Shown here: positions 1 to 8,792 of the stretch, piece after piece | Layout of the letters: the number at the start of each line of letters is the position of its first letter | How positions within the stretch are numbered: position 1 is the first letter of the stretch | NCBI RefSeq assembly: GCF_018881795.1 | Contig: NZ_JACVPQ010000001.1 | Location: 219,106 to 283,105, forward strand | DNA from: Polynucleobacter sp. MWH-Jannik1A5 | Lineage (GTDB): Bacteria > Pseudomonadota > Gammaproteobacteria > Burkholderiales > Burkholderiaceae | DNA: 64,000 nt | Direction of reading: 5' to 3' | Notes under the pieces: generated by a model | The model's input: the letters and a program-made list of their open reading frames with translations, nothing else | What the model was told of the DNA's origin: nothing | Database searches by the model: none | Position numbers and translations under genes: made by a program

Positions 1-327
1 ACCGCAATCAGTTTCGATATCCCAAATGCTTGGTGTAGCAAAGGTGGAGACCTTGGTAATTTTTTCAATAACGGGCATGAACTCACGCTCAGCCAACTCT
101 TCTTCGATTAATCCGAGCTCCGCTTCAGAAATGGCAGCCATGTTTGGAAACCAACAAAGCTCTTTACCAGATTGATTCATGATGGCGATGCCAGCACCAG
201 GCGCGGTTATTGGAAAGGCTCTGACGGGATGGACACCAATATGACGCTCACCTTTGTTATCAATAAAGACTAGGCGACCTAGCGCATCACGCTCTAATTG
301 ATGAGTGGATTGATTGATTTGCGTCAT
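1..327 (-). CDS. DUF1854 family protein, cyanophycin-locus type (C-terminus cut by window edge)
   Basis: Reading leftward from an ATG at 327, the frame stays open for 109 codons to the window edge, so only the N-terminal part is visible. It begins MTQINQSTHQLERDALGRL and continues with a segment rich in small motifs (VHPVRAFPITAPG, CWFPNM) that I recognise as DUF1854, a small family found beside cyanophycin synthetases in Burkholderiales. No catalytic residues or membrane segment are visible and the biochemical role is unknown. The start overlaps the stop of the upstream ABC transporter gene by four bases (ATGA), so the two are very probably co-translated. The link to cyanophycin metabolism is by neighbourhood: both synthetase genes diverge from this pair about 2.5 kb away. 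Confidence 0.8.
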   Translation of the reverse strand, partial: MTQINQSTHQLERDALGRLVFIDNKGERHIGVHPVRAFPITAPGAGIAIMNQSGKELCWFPNMAAISEAELGLIEEELAEREFMPVIEKITKVSTFATPSIWDIETDCG

Positions 328-2669
328 ACGCCACCCCCAATTTTCTTAGCCACTTCTTCTAGCTTTTCTTCTTGCTGCTCAGCCTGTTCTTCTTCCAAGC
401 TTTCACCAATAGCGCCGCCTTCAACCAACTCTGCTGCATGGCGTAGCTGAGCTTGGTACAAAGTGTAATAAGCGCCCTGCGCTTCCATTAACTGCTCGTG
501 AGAACCAATTTCAACAATCTCGCCTTTATCTAAAACGACTAAGCGATCTGCCTTTCTCAAGGTGGAGAGGCGATGCGCAATTGCAATCGTAGTGCGACCT
601 TTGACTAAATTATCTAATGCGCGCTGAATTTCTTTTTCAGTTGTTGTATCAACAGATGAAGTGGCTTCATCCAAAATCAGAATGCTTGGATTAATCAGCA
701 ATGCGCGCGCAATCGAGATCCGTTGACGTTCGCCACCTGATAAAGACTGGCCGCGCTCACCTACTAGGGAGTCATAACCCAACGGTAGGCGCAGAATAAA
801 TTCATGGGCATGAGCTGCGCGTGCTGCTTCAATAATTTCTTCACGAGTGGCGTCAGGCTTGCCGTAAGCAATATTCTCAGCGATCGTGCCAAAGAATAGA
901 AATGGCTCTTGCAATACCAAACCAATCCGCTTGCGATAGTCAGCAATGGCGATACTGCGAATATCTCGTCCGTCCAATAAAACAGAGCCAGAGCTCACAT
1001 CATAAAAGCGGCAAATTAAATTCACCAAAGTACTCTTACCAGAACCACTATGTCCTACTAAACCAATCATTTCACCTGGGGCAATATCCAAATCAATGCC
1101 TTTGGTGACAGCACGGTTGCCATAGCGGAAACCTACTCCACGCATCGAGATGCGCCCTTTAACCTCACCCAAAGGGGCTGGGTTAATAGGCTCGGGAACG
1201 CTGGAGACGTGATCCAAAATATCAAAAATTCGTTTAGCACCCGCTGCTGCTTTTTGTGTGTGCGAAACAATTCGACTCATCGAATCGAGGCGAATATAAA
1301 AACGTCCGATGTATGCCAAGAAAGCAATCAGAACACCGACAGTAACTTTTTGATGTGCTACTTGCCAAATACCAAAACCCCACACTACCAATAAACCTGT
1401 TTCTGTTAACAGCGTTACTGTGGGCGAGAATAATCCCCAGACGCGATTCACGCGATCATTAATTTGCAGGTTATGTTTATTGGAGTCTACGAAGCGTTTG
1501 AGTTCACGATCTTCCTGTGCAAACGCCTTGACAACACGAATACCCGGAATCGTGTCAGCAAGAATATTAGTCACTTCAGACCATATACGATCAATTTTTT
1601 CAAAACCAAAACGCAAACGATCGCGCACCACATGAATCATCCAGACGATGAAAGGCAATGGCGCCAAAGTGACCAAGGCCAGCAAAGGATCAATCGATAC
1701 CAAGATCGCTGCCGTCATGGTGATCATCAACACATCGGTTGCAAAATCGAGCGCGTATAGGGATAGGAACACACAGATGCGATCGGTCTCGGCGCCAATA
1801 CGTGCGATCAAATCACCTGTACGTTTGCCGCCAAAATATTCCAATGAGAGTTTGAGTAAATGCTCAAAAGTAGTATTTCTTAAGTCAGCGCCAATACGCT
1901 CACTCACTAAAGCAAGTAAATACGTTTTCCACCAACCCAAGCCCCATGCAACGATCGCAGCGCCAAACAAAGCCAAGAGATACATGCTGGCTAAATGAAA
2001 ATCGATCGGGTTGCCCTTCTCATATGGGATCAACACGTGATCCATTAACGGCATCGTGAGATAAGGCGGGATTAATGTTGCGCCTGTTGACAGTAGAGTC
2101 AACACAAAGCCGAGAAGCAATTGTTTTTTATAGGGACGCGCAAAACGCCAGAGCTTAAATAAAGTCCAAGTGGATGGCGGAGCATCATCTTCCGGATCGC
2201 ACGTTGGGCAACTCTCAGAGTTTGCGGGTTTAGGACTTAAGCAAACTGGGCAAACCTGTTTGTCGTACTCACTCACCTCGCCATTGCTAATTTCTTCGCC
2301 ACGATTGAGCTGTCTAAAACTGGATTGCAAGCGAAGGACTTGGGGATTCACAGCTAAGGTGAAATTCCAAGACTTGAGCAACTTATCGGCAGTTTCTAGC
2401 CTTAGATGCCCTACTCCTGCATGATCACCATGGACTAAATGGGCGCCTTCACCCAATTGCCAAGACTCAAATACCTTGCCATCCGTCCAAAACAGCCCCT
2501 GATCGCTCAGCAAAAGTAGGCTTTTTTCAAAGCGCAAATCCGCATCGAGATCGAGCTCAACCCATGCCAGTAGGGCATCGGGACTCTTCACCGGGGAGTG
2601 TTGATTCGCTAAAAAAGCCTCCCAGGGGCTTGGCAGCACGGGGGCAAAAGGTAAGATTTGTGGCTTCAT
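324..2669 (-). CDS. ABC exporter (fused TMD-NBD) with N-terminal PH-like and zinc-ribbon extension; cyanophycin-associated
   Basis: 781 residues. Residues about 1-135 are a soluble, beta-rich segment (LLLLSDQGLFWTDG near 51-64) that looks like a PH/GRAM-type fold, followed by a four-cysteine zinc-ribbon-like motif (C140, C143, C154, C157). A type-I exporter membrane domain (about 175-480) and a nucleotide-binding domain follow, with Walker A GHSGSGKST, signature LSGGERQR and Walker B ILILDEAT, then the H-loop AHRLST. This is a complete half-transporter that should work as a homodimer in the inner membrane. The N-terminal extension is not usual for MsbA/lipid-type exporters. The ATGA overlap with the DUF1854 gene and the divergent cphA'-cphA pair place it in a cyanophycin locus. 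The substrate is unknown; peptide or polymer export is speculation. Confidence 0.88.
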   Translation of the reverse strand: MKPQILPFAPVLPSPWEAFLANQHSPVKSPDALLAWVELDLDADLRFEKSLLLLSDQGLFWTDGKVFESWQLGEGAHLVHGDHAGVGHLRLETADKLLKSWNFTLAVNPQVLRLQSSFRQLNRGEEISNGEVSEYDKQVCPVCLSPKPANSESCPTCDPEDDAPPSTWTLFKLWRFARPYKKQLLLGFVLTLLSTGATLIPPYLTMPLMDHVLIPYEKGNPIDFHLASMYLLALFGAAIVAWGLGWWKTYLLALVSERIGADLRNTTFEHLLKLSLEYFGGKRTGDLIARIGAETDRICVFLSLYALDFATDVLMITMTAAILVSIDPLLALVTLAPLPFIVWMIHVVRDRLRFGFEKIDRIWSEVTNILADTIPGIRVVKAFAQEDRELKRFVDSNKHNLQINDRVNRVWGLFSPTVTLLTETGLLVVWGFGIWQVAHQKVTVGVLIAFLAYIGRFYIRLDSMSRIVSHTQKAAAGAKRIFDILDHVSSVPEPINPAPLGEVKGRISMRGVGFRYGNRAVTKGIDLDIAPGEMIGLVGHSGSGKSTLVNLICRFYDVSSGSVLLDGRDIRSIAIADYRKRIGLVLQEPFLFFGTIAENIAYGKPDATREEIIEAARAAHAHEFILRLPLGYDSLVGERGQSLSGGERQRISIARALLINPSILILDEATSSVDTTTEKEIQRALDNLVKGRTTIAIAHRLSTLRKADRLVVLDKGEIVEIGSHEQLMEAQGAYYTLYQAQLRHAAELVEGGAIGESLEEEQAEQQEEKLEEVAKKIGGGV

Positions 2670-2874
2670 TGACCTTAAAAGTATAGTGGAGCTGAATTAT
2701 TTAGATTTATTGCTCCTGTCAACTTTAGGGGGTCAAAAGCCGTTAAATTATCTAAATAGGCCTTTTTATGTATTTTTGCTAATTTTGTGGGTTTTTCAAT
2801 AACTACTAGAAACAGAGAGACTGTCTGACGCGTCAACGCCAAAACCCCTGGCGACGTCCATCGCAACACTGCAT

Positions 2875-5067
2875 ATGCCCCAATTACTAGATAAATCCAT
2901 CGAGATTCTGAGCGTTAAGCATCTCCGTGGCCCCAATATGTGGACCTACCATCCCGTTATAGAGGTATGGGTCGATATTGGCGATTTAGAGGACTACCCC
3001 TCTAATCTCATTCCTGGCTTTTATGACCGACTTGTTAAAGCAATGCCAAGCCTGGTTGAACATCGTTGCAGCTATGGTGAAACTGGCGGGTTCTTAAAGC
3101 GCGTTGAAGAAGGCACTTGGCCTGCTCACATCATGGAGCACCTGACGCTTGAGTTACAAAATTTAGCCGGCATTCCTGGCGGTTTTGGCAAAGCACGTGA
3201 TGGAGATCGTCGCGGTGTTTATAAAGTGATGGTGAGTGCAATCAATGAAGAGGTGACCCTCACTGCTCTCAAATATGCACGTGACCTCTATCTGGCTTTG
3301 GCACAAGACAACATCGATTGTGCTGCTCTAGTGCAAACCATCATCGAAAATTTACGCGATCTTGGGGACGATCTTTTACTAGGTCCTAGTACCGCTTGCA
3401 TTGTGAATGCAGCAGAAGAGCGTGGCATTCCATCAATTCGTTTATCTGAAGGCAACTTAGTTCAATTGGGCTATGGCGCCAAACAACGTCGTATCTGGAC
3501 TGCCGAGACTGATCAGACAAGTGCGATTGCAGAAACCATCTCTCGCGATAAAGATTTAACCAAGAGCTTGCTGCGCAGTGCTGGTGTACCAACCCCTGAA
3601 GGCAGAACCGTTACTAGTCCTGACGACGCCTGGGAAGCTGCTCAAGATATTGGCTTACCGGTGGTGGTGAAACCAATCGACGGCAATCATGGTCGCGGTG
3701 TATTTATTAATCTTTATACCCAACAAGAAATTGAAGCAGCCTACGCGGTTGCGATTGATGAAGGTAGTGAAGTGTTAGTTGAGCGCCATATTGTTGGTGA
3801 TGAACATCGCCTACTCGTGGTTGGCAATAAAGTAGTTGCCGCTGCAAAAGGCGAGACAGTTTGGGTTACTGGCGATGGTAAGCATACTGTTTATGAACTC
3901 ATTCAAATCCAGATTAACTCTGATCCACGTCGCGGCACTGCTGAAGAGCATCCTTTGAATCCTGTTCGAATTGACTCTGCAGTAGAGCTTGAACTGGTAC
4001 GCCAACAACTAACTGGCGACAGCGTTCCCGCTATTGATCAAAAAGTATTGATTCAAAGTAACGGTAATGTTGCATTTGATGTCACAGACTTAATCCACCC
4101 CGATGTTGCTAGCCAAGTAGCTTTAGCCGCTCGTGTCGTTGGTCTAGAAATCGCAGGCGTTGATTTGGTTGCACAAGACATTAGCAAGCCATTGGCCGAC
4201 CAAAATGCTGCCATTGTTGAAGTCAATGCTGGCCCTGGCCTGCTGATGCACTTAAAACCTGCTAGCGGCAAACCTCAACCAGTTGGCAAAGAGATTGCGG
4301 ATCATCTCTTTCCTCCTGGCACCGACTTCCGCATCCCAGTAGTAGGTGTTTGTGGCGAGCGCGGCAAAACACCTGTCGCTGAAATGATTGCGCACTTCTT
4401 GCGCTTAACCAATGTCTACGTTGGCCTATCTTGCAGCAAGGGATTATTTTTTGGCAATCGTGCCATACCGAATTCCAACGCATCCAATTGGGAGAATGCC
4501 CGTCGCACACTTCTGAATCGGGCAGTAGAAGCGGTGGTTATTGAGAACAATCACTTATCGATGCTGATCGAAGGCTTAGCCTACGATCGCTGCCAAGTTG
4601 GCGTGGTACTCAATGTGGATCCGAAAGCTAACTTCCCGCAGTATGCGATTTACGACGAGGATCAAGTCTTTAGCATCGTTCGCACACAGGTTGATGTAGT
4701 GCTACCCAATGGTACAGCGGTGCTAAATGCAGATGATGTAATGTGCGTGCAAATGGCAGAGCTTTGTGATGGTGATGTCATCTTCTTTAGTGAAAATCCA
4801 GACTCTGAGATTATCAAAAATCATTTGCTGAATGGCGGACGTGCAGTAACGATTGGCAAACAACAAATTACCCTGAAATCCGGTAAGTTGGATCAAAAAT
4901 CAATCCCTGTACCGCGCCACTCAGAAGCAAACAACTCTACTCCTTGGAAGACTATGAACTTGGGCGCAGCGATTGCGGCTGCCTGGGCTTTAGATATTCC
5001 GTTTAATGTTATCGAAGCAGGTGCAGAAACTTTTGTACCTGACGCTACTACTGCTACAGGGGCTTAA
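2875..5067 (+). CDS. Cyanophycin synthetase-like protein CphA' with degenerate Mur-ligase half
   Basis: 730 residues, starting at an ATG after a 205-base gap from the divergent ABC gene. It has the CphA N-terminal domain (KHLRGPNMW), an ATP-grasp domain with the nucleotide-binding stretch VVVKPIDGNHGRGV (about residues 263-276), and then a shortened Mur-ligase-like domain. In that last domain the P-loop of a working synthetase, GTNGKTTT, is replaced by GERGKTPV (near residue 493). The downstream acidic motifs are altered, and the C-terminal ligase subdomain carrying the DYGHNPDA motif of the partner is absent. In CphA the ATP-grasp half adds aspartate and the Mur half adds arginine, so this protein would at most keep the first activity. 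The next gene, a complete cphA, follows without a gap, which suggests a working pair. Confidence 0.85.
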   Translation: MPQLLDKSIEILSVKHLRGPNMWTYHPVIEVWVDIGDLEDYPSNLIPGFYDRLVKAMPSLVEHRCSYGETGGFLKRVEEGTWPAHIMEHLTLELQNLAGIPGGFGKARDGDRRGVYKVMVSAINEEVTLTALKYARDLYLALAQDNIDCAALVQTIIENLRDLGDDLLLGPSTACIVNAAEERGIPSIRLSEGNLVQLGYGAKQRRIWTAETDQTSAIAETISRDKDLTKSLLRSAGVPTPEGRTVTSPDDAWEAAQDIGLPVVVKPIDGNHGRGVFINLYTQQEIEAAYAVAIDEGSEVLVERHIVGDEHRLLVVGNKVVAAAKGETVWVTGDGKHTVYELIQIQINSDPRRGTAEEHPLNPVRIDSAVELELVRQQLTGDSVPAIDQKVLIQSNGNVAFDVTDLIHPDVASQVALAARVVGLEIAGVDLVAQDISKPLADQNAAIVEVNAGPGLLMHLKPASGKPQPVGKEIADHLFPPGTDFRIPVVGVCGERGKTPVAEMIAHFLRLTNVYVGLSCSKGLFFGNRAIPNSNASNWENARRTLLNRAVEAVVIENNHLSMLIEGLAYDRCQVGVVLNVDPKANFPQYAIYDEDQVFSIVRTQVDVVLPNGTAVLNADDVMCVQMAELCDGDVIFFSENPDSEIIKNHLLNGGRAVTIGKQQITLKSGKLDQKSIPVPRHSEANNSTPWKTMNLGAAIAAAWALDIPFNVIEAGAETFVPDATTATGA

Positions 5068-7638
5068 TTGGAAATCACCCGTATTCGCATGTTGCGCGGC
5101 CCAAATTTATGGAGTCGCCATACTGCTCTAGAAGCCATTGTTTCATGTGATGCATCTGAGCGGTCTATTGATTCCATTCCCCAGTTTGAAACTAAGATTC
5201 GTGAACGCTTTCCACAGCTCGGTAGCATGCGTCGTGGTGGTCACAATGAAGTGCTATCCCTTGCACATGCTCTTGAGCACGCTGCTCTTGGACTTCAAGC
5301 TCAAGCAGGTTGTCCAGTAACCTTTAGCCGCACAGTACAAACGATCGATGTTGGCGTCTATCAAGTGGTAGTTGAGTACATAGAAGAAGTCGTTGGTCGA
5401 ATGGCTTTCGACTTTGGCTTTGCTTTAATTCAAGCAACACTGAACGACGCACCCTTTGATCTAGCTGCAGCCCTCTCCGAATTAGAAGCGCTTTATGAAG
5501 ACGTCCGTTTGGGGCCCAGCACTGGATCCATCGTCGATGCTGCTGTACAGCGCAATATCCCCTATCGCCGTATGACCGAAGGCAGCATGGTGCAATTTGG
5601 TTGGGGCAGCAAACAAAAACGTATTCAAGCTGCAGAAACCAGCGATACCAGTGCAATTGCAGAAGCTATTGCACAAGACAAAGAGCTTACTAAGAATTTA
5701 CTCGCCGCTGCTGGCGTATCAGTACCTATTGGTGAGGTAGTAACAACTGCGGATGATGCTTGGCGTGCCGCTCAAAAAATTGGTGGCGCCATTGTTTTAA
5801 AACCAAAAGATGGCAATCAAGGTAAAGGTGTCGTTGCCAACATTCAGACTGAAGAAGAAGTGCGCGCTGGCTTTATCGTGACCCAAGCCTTTGGTCGTGA
5901 AACCATTGTTGAGCGTTATCTGCCCGGTGCGGACTATCGCTTACTTGTAGTGGGCAATCGTCTATCTGCTGCTGCACGCCGTGAACCTGCGCAGGTTGTT
6001 GGTGATGGCACTCATACAGTGGCCGAATTAGTCGAAATGGAAAACAAAAATCCATTACGTGGCGACGGTCATGCCACAGCGCTTACCAAAATTCGTTTTG
6101 ATGACATTGCCCTAGCCCATTTAGCAAGCTCTGGCCTTACCCCACAACATGTTCCCAAAACTGGTGAGCGAGTTTTACTGCGCAACAACGCCAATCTGAG
6201 TACCGGCGGCACCGCAACGGATGTGACTGACGACGTTCATCCTGATGTTGCTGCAAGCGCTGTTGCAGCTGCTCAAATGATTGGGCTTGATATTGCTGGC
6301 GTAGACATTCTTTGTGAGTCCATCTATAAACCGCTGGAACAGCAAGGTGGTGGCATTGTGGAAGTGAACGCTGCACCTGGTTTGCGTATGCACCTCAAAC
6401 CATCCTATGGCAAAGGTCGCCCTGTTGGCGAAGACATCGTCAATATGATGTTCCCTCCAGGTGAAGATGGACGCATTCCCGTAGTTGCAGTTACTGGCAC
6501 CAATGGTAAAACCACTACCGTTCGCCTAATCTCTCATTTATTAAATGAAACCGGTTTACGCGTTGGCATGACTGGTACAGATGGTGTTTATATCAACCAT
6601 CGCTTAATCGACACCGGTGATTGCAGTGGTCCGAAGAGCGCCCGTAACGTCCTAATGCATCCCGATGTGGATGCAGCAGTATTGGAGACTGCACGTGGCG
6701 GTATGCTTCGTGAGGGTCTTGGTTTTGATCGCTGTGAAGTTGCGGTTGTCACTAATATTGGCGAAGGTGATCACCTAGGTCTCAATTACATTACCAGTGT
6801 GGAAGATTTAGCCATTCTCAAGCGAGTCATTGTTCAAAACGTTGCCCCTACTGGTGCTGCAGTTCTCAATGCTGCTGATCCAATGGTTGCAAAGATGGGT
6901 GACAAATGTGCTGGGCGGGTTATTTTCTTTGCTCAAAACCAGCATCATCCGGTCATTGCAGCGCATCGCGCTAAGAATAAAAAAGTCATTTACTTTGATG
7001 GTACTTATATAGTTGCCTCTAAGGGTTCACGCGTGATGTTCCGCTTCCCTGTCAGCGAGATTCCATTGACTCAAAATGGTGTTCTTGGTTTCCAGGTAGA
7101 AAATGTGATGGCCTCTATTGGTGCCGCCTGGGCTCTAGACTTGGATGCGGAAAAGATTGCTCGAGGGCTTCATAGCTTTGAGAGCAATGCCAATTCTGTG
7201 CCAGGACGCTTTAACCAATTCCAACACAATGGCGCTACAGTGATTGCTGACTATGGTCACAATCCTGATGCAATGCGTGCTTTAACCAGCGCTATTGAAG
7301 CGATGAAGCCGAATAAGAGTCATGTGGTGATTAGCGGTGCAGGCGATCGTCGCGATGAAGATATTCGTGACCTCACTCGCATCCTAGGCAATGCTTTTGA
7401 TAACGTCATCCTCTATCAAGATGCCTGCCAGCGTGGGCGTGAAGATGGTGAAGTCTTAAAACTACTTCAAGAAGGTCTAGTTGGCGCTACCAAAGCGAAA
7501 CAGATTAAAGAGATTCATGGAGAATTTAAGGCAATCGATACAGCCCTTAATGATCTTTTGGCTGGCGATATCTGCCTCATCCTCATTGATCAAGTAGAAG
7601 AATCACTTGCCTACCTCAAGGAAAAGGTAAAGCCTTAA
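5068..7638 (+). CDS. cphA: Cyanophycin synthetase CphA
   Basis: 856 residues, close to the usual family length. The start is a TTG directly after the stop of cphA' (TAA TTG); the protein then reads MEITRIRMLRGPNLWS, the typical family N-terminus. An ATP-grasp domain (IVLKPKDGNQGKGV, about residues 246-259) is followed by a Mur-ligase domain with an intact P-loop TGTNGKTTT (about 475-483), the ETARGG and NIGEGDHLG motifs, and the C-terminal DYGHNPDAM motif. The enzyme polymerises multi-L-arginyl-poly-L-aspartate, using ATP to add aspartate to the backbone and arginine to each side chain; the polymer is a cytoplasmic nitrogen store. No cyanophycinase gene lies in the window. A strong bidirectional terminator follows at 7677-7711. 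Confidence 0.96.
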   Translation: MEITRIRMLRGPNLWSRHTALEAIVSCDASERSIDSIPQFETKIRERFPQLGSMRRGGHNEVLSLAHALEHAALGLQAQAGCPVTFSRTVQTIDVGVYQVVVEYIEEVVGRMAFDFGFALIQATLNDAPFDLAAALSELEALYEDVRLGPSTGSIVDAAVQRNIPYRRMTEGSMVQFGWGSKQKRIQAAETSDTSAIAEAIAQDKELTKNLLAAAGVSVPIGEVVTTADDAWRAAQKIGGAIVLKPKDGNQGKGVVANIQTEEEVRAGFIVTQAFGRETIVERYLPGADYRLLVVGNRLSAAARREPAQVVGDGTHTVAELVEMENKNPLRGDGHATALTKIRFDDIALAHLASSGLTPQHVPKTGERVLLRNNANLSTGGTATDVTDDVHPDVAASAVAAAQMIGLDIAGVDILCESIYKPLEQQGGGIVEVNAAPGLRMHLKPSYGKGRPVGEDIVNMMFPPGEDGRIPVVAVTGTNGKTTTVRLISHLLNETGLRVGMTGTDGVYINHRLIDTGDCSGPKSARNVLMHPDVDAAVLETARGGMLREGLGFDRCEVAVVTNIGEGDHLGLNYITSVEDLAILKRVIVQNVAPTGAAVLNAADPMVAKMGDKCAGRVIFFAQNQHHPVIAAHRAKNKKVIYFDGTYIVASKGSRVMFRFPVSEIPLTQNGVLGFQVENVMASIGAAWALDLDAEKIARGLHSFESNANSVPGRFNQFQHNGATVIADYGHNPDAMRALTSAIEAMKPNKSHVVISGAGDRRDEDIRDLTRILGNAFDNVILYQDACQRGREDGEVLKLLQEGLVGATKAKQIKEIHGEFKAIDTALNDLLAGDICLILIDQVEESLAYLKEKVKP

Positions 7639-7676
7639 GGACAAATAGATGGCCCTCTGAAATTACTTCAGAGCAA

Positions 7677-7711
7677 TAAAAAACCCAATCAACGGATTGG
7701 GTTTTTTATTT
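7677..7711. terminator. Bidirectional intrinsic terminator between cphA and fbp
   Basis: AAACCCAATC (7681-7690) and GATTGGGTTT (7695-7704) form a 10-bp perfect stem around an AACG loop. It is flanked by an A-run on the left and a T-run on the right, so it works on both strands. It sits between the ends of the convergent cphA (+) and fbp (-) genes. Confidence 0.92.
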
Positions 7712-7727
7712 TGGAGAGCTAGCATAC

Positions 7728-8726
7728 TTATGAGTGGTAGTGCTGAATACGATCGATCTCTTCTTTCGAACCCAACATCACAGAAACGCGCTCATGTAAA
7801 TCGGTTGGCTGTAAATCCATAATCAGATCTGTACCATTGGTTGAGGCGCCACCCGCCTGCTCCACTAAGAAACTCATAGGGTTGGCTTCGTACATCAAGC
7901 GTAACTTGCCAGGCTTATGTGGCTCACGCTGATCCCATGGATACATAAACACACCACCACGGGAGAGAACGCGATGTACATCTGCCACCATAGAGGCGAT
8001 CCAACGCATATTGAAATCTTTATCGCGCGCACCACTCACACCAGCAAGACACTCTTCAACATAACGGCGCACTGGATCAGCCCAGTGACGCATGTTAGAC
8101 ATGTTGATTGCAAACTCTTTGGTGGAATGGGAAATTGTTACTGAATCCTTGATCAATAAAAACTCGCCAGTGACTTTATTGAGCGTAAACATCACCACAC
8201 CGTCACCTAAGGTCAATGCCATCGTGGTTTGAGGGCCGTACACGACATAACCAGCAGCAACTTGATGGCGACCTGACAATAAGAAATCAGAGTTCTCTAA
8301 AGGTGCGTTTGGGTCTTGCTTCTTTAGAACAGAAAAAATGGTCCCAATAGAAACGTTCACATCAATATTGGATGAGCCATCTAGTGGATCGAACAGCAGC
8401 AAGTAATCGCCCGTACCGTTTACTGGTACTGGCAACTCCATCTCTTCAGAAGCCAAACCAGCAAGTGATTTGCAACCCTTCACTCCATCAATCAGCAAAT
8501 CATTTGCAATGATGTCGAGTTTTTGTTGGACTTCGCCTTGTACGTTGCCGGTACCTGCAGAGCCGAGCAAACCAATCAATGCGCCCTGAGCCACCTCATG
8601 ACTCAGTGTTGAACAGGTATTGACTACCGCCGTAAGCAAATCTTGCAATCCAGCAGGAATAGCCGCGCCCGCAGGTTTTGCAGATGTTAAATACTGCTTG
8701 AAATTAATATGGGTACTCGAGGACAA
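7728..8726 (-). CDS. fbp: Fructose-1,6-bisphosphatase class I
   Basis: 332 residues, normal length. It hydrolyses fructose-1,6-bisphosphate to fructose-6-phosphate in gluconeogenesis, in the cytoplasm. The class I metal-binding signature [19 protein letters not shown] (about residues 109-127) is intact, as is the C-terminal region [19 protein letters not shown] that lines the substrate site. The start is a TTG with a GGAG-type ribosome binding site just upstream. It lies 66 bases downstream of pepN on the same strand, so the two may share a transcript that ends at the terminator 7677-7711. Confidence 0.96.
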   Translation of the reverse strand: MSSSTHINFKQYLTSAKPAGAAIPAGLQDLLTAVVNTCSTLSHEVAQGALIGLLGSAGTGNVQGEVQQKLDIIANDLLIDGVKGCKSLAGLASEEMELPVPVNGTGDYLLLFDPLDGSSNIDVNVSIGTIFSVLKKQDPNAPLENSDFLLSGRHQVAAGYVVYGPQTTMALTLGDGVVMFTLNKVTGEFLLIKDSVTISHSTKEFAINMSNMRHWADPVRRYVEECLAGVSGARDKDFNMRWIASMVADVHRVLSRGGVFMYPWDQREPHKPGKLRLMYEANPMSFLVEQAGGASTNGTDLIMDLQPTDLHERVSVMLGSKEEIDRIQHYHS

Positions 8727-8792
8727 AGGTATTTCTCCAGTTTTTTGCCAAAGTGGTTTCTTGGGCTCTATTTTGCCTTGTTATTTAGGGAG

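Noticed and set aside
2675..2869. Open frame of 64 codons in the gap between the ABC gene and cphA'
   Set aside because: No ribosome binding site or recognisable protein; the gap must hold the divergent promoters.
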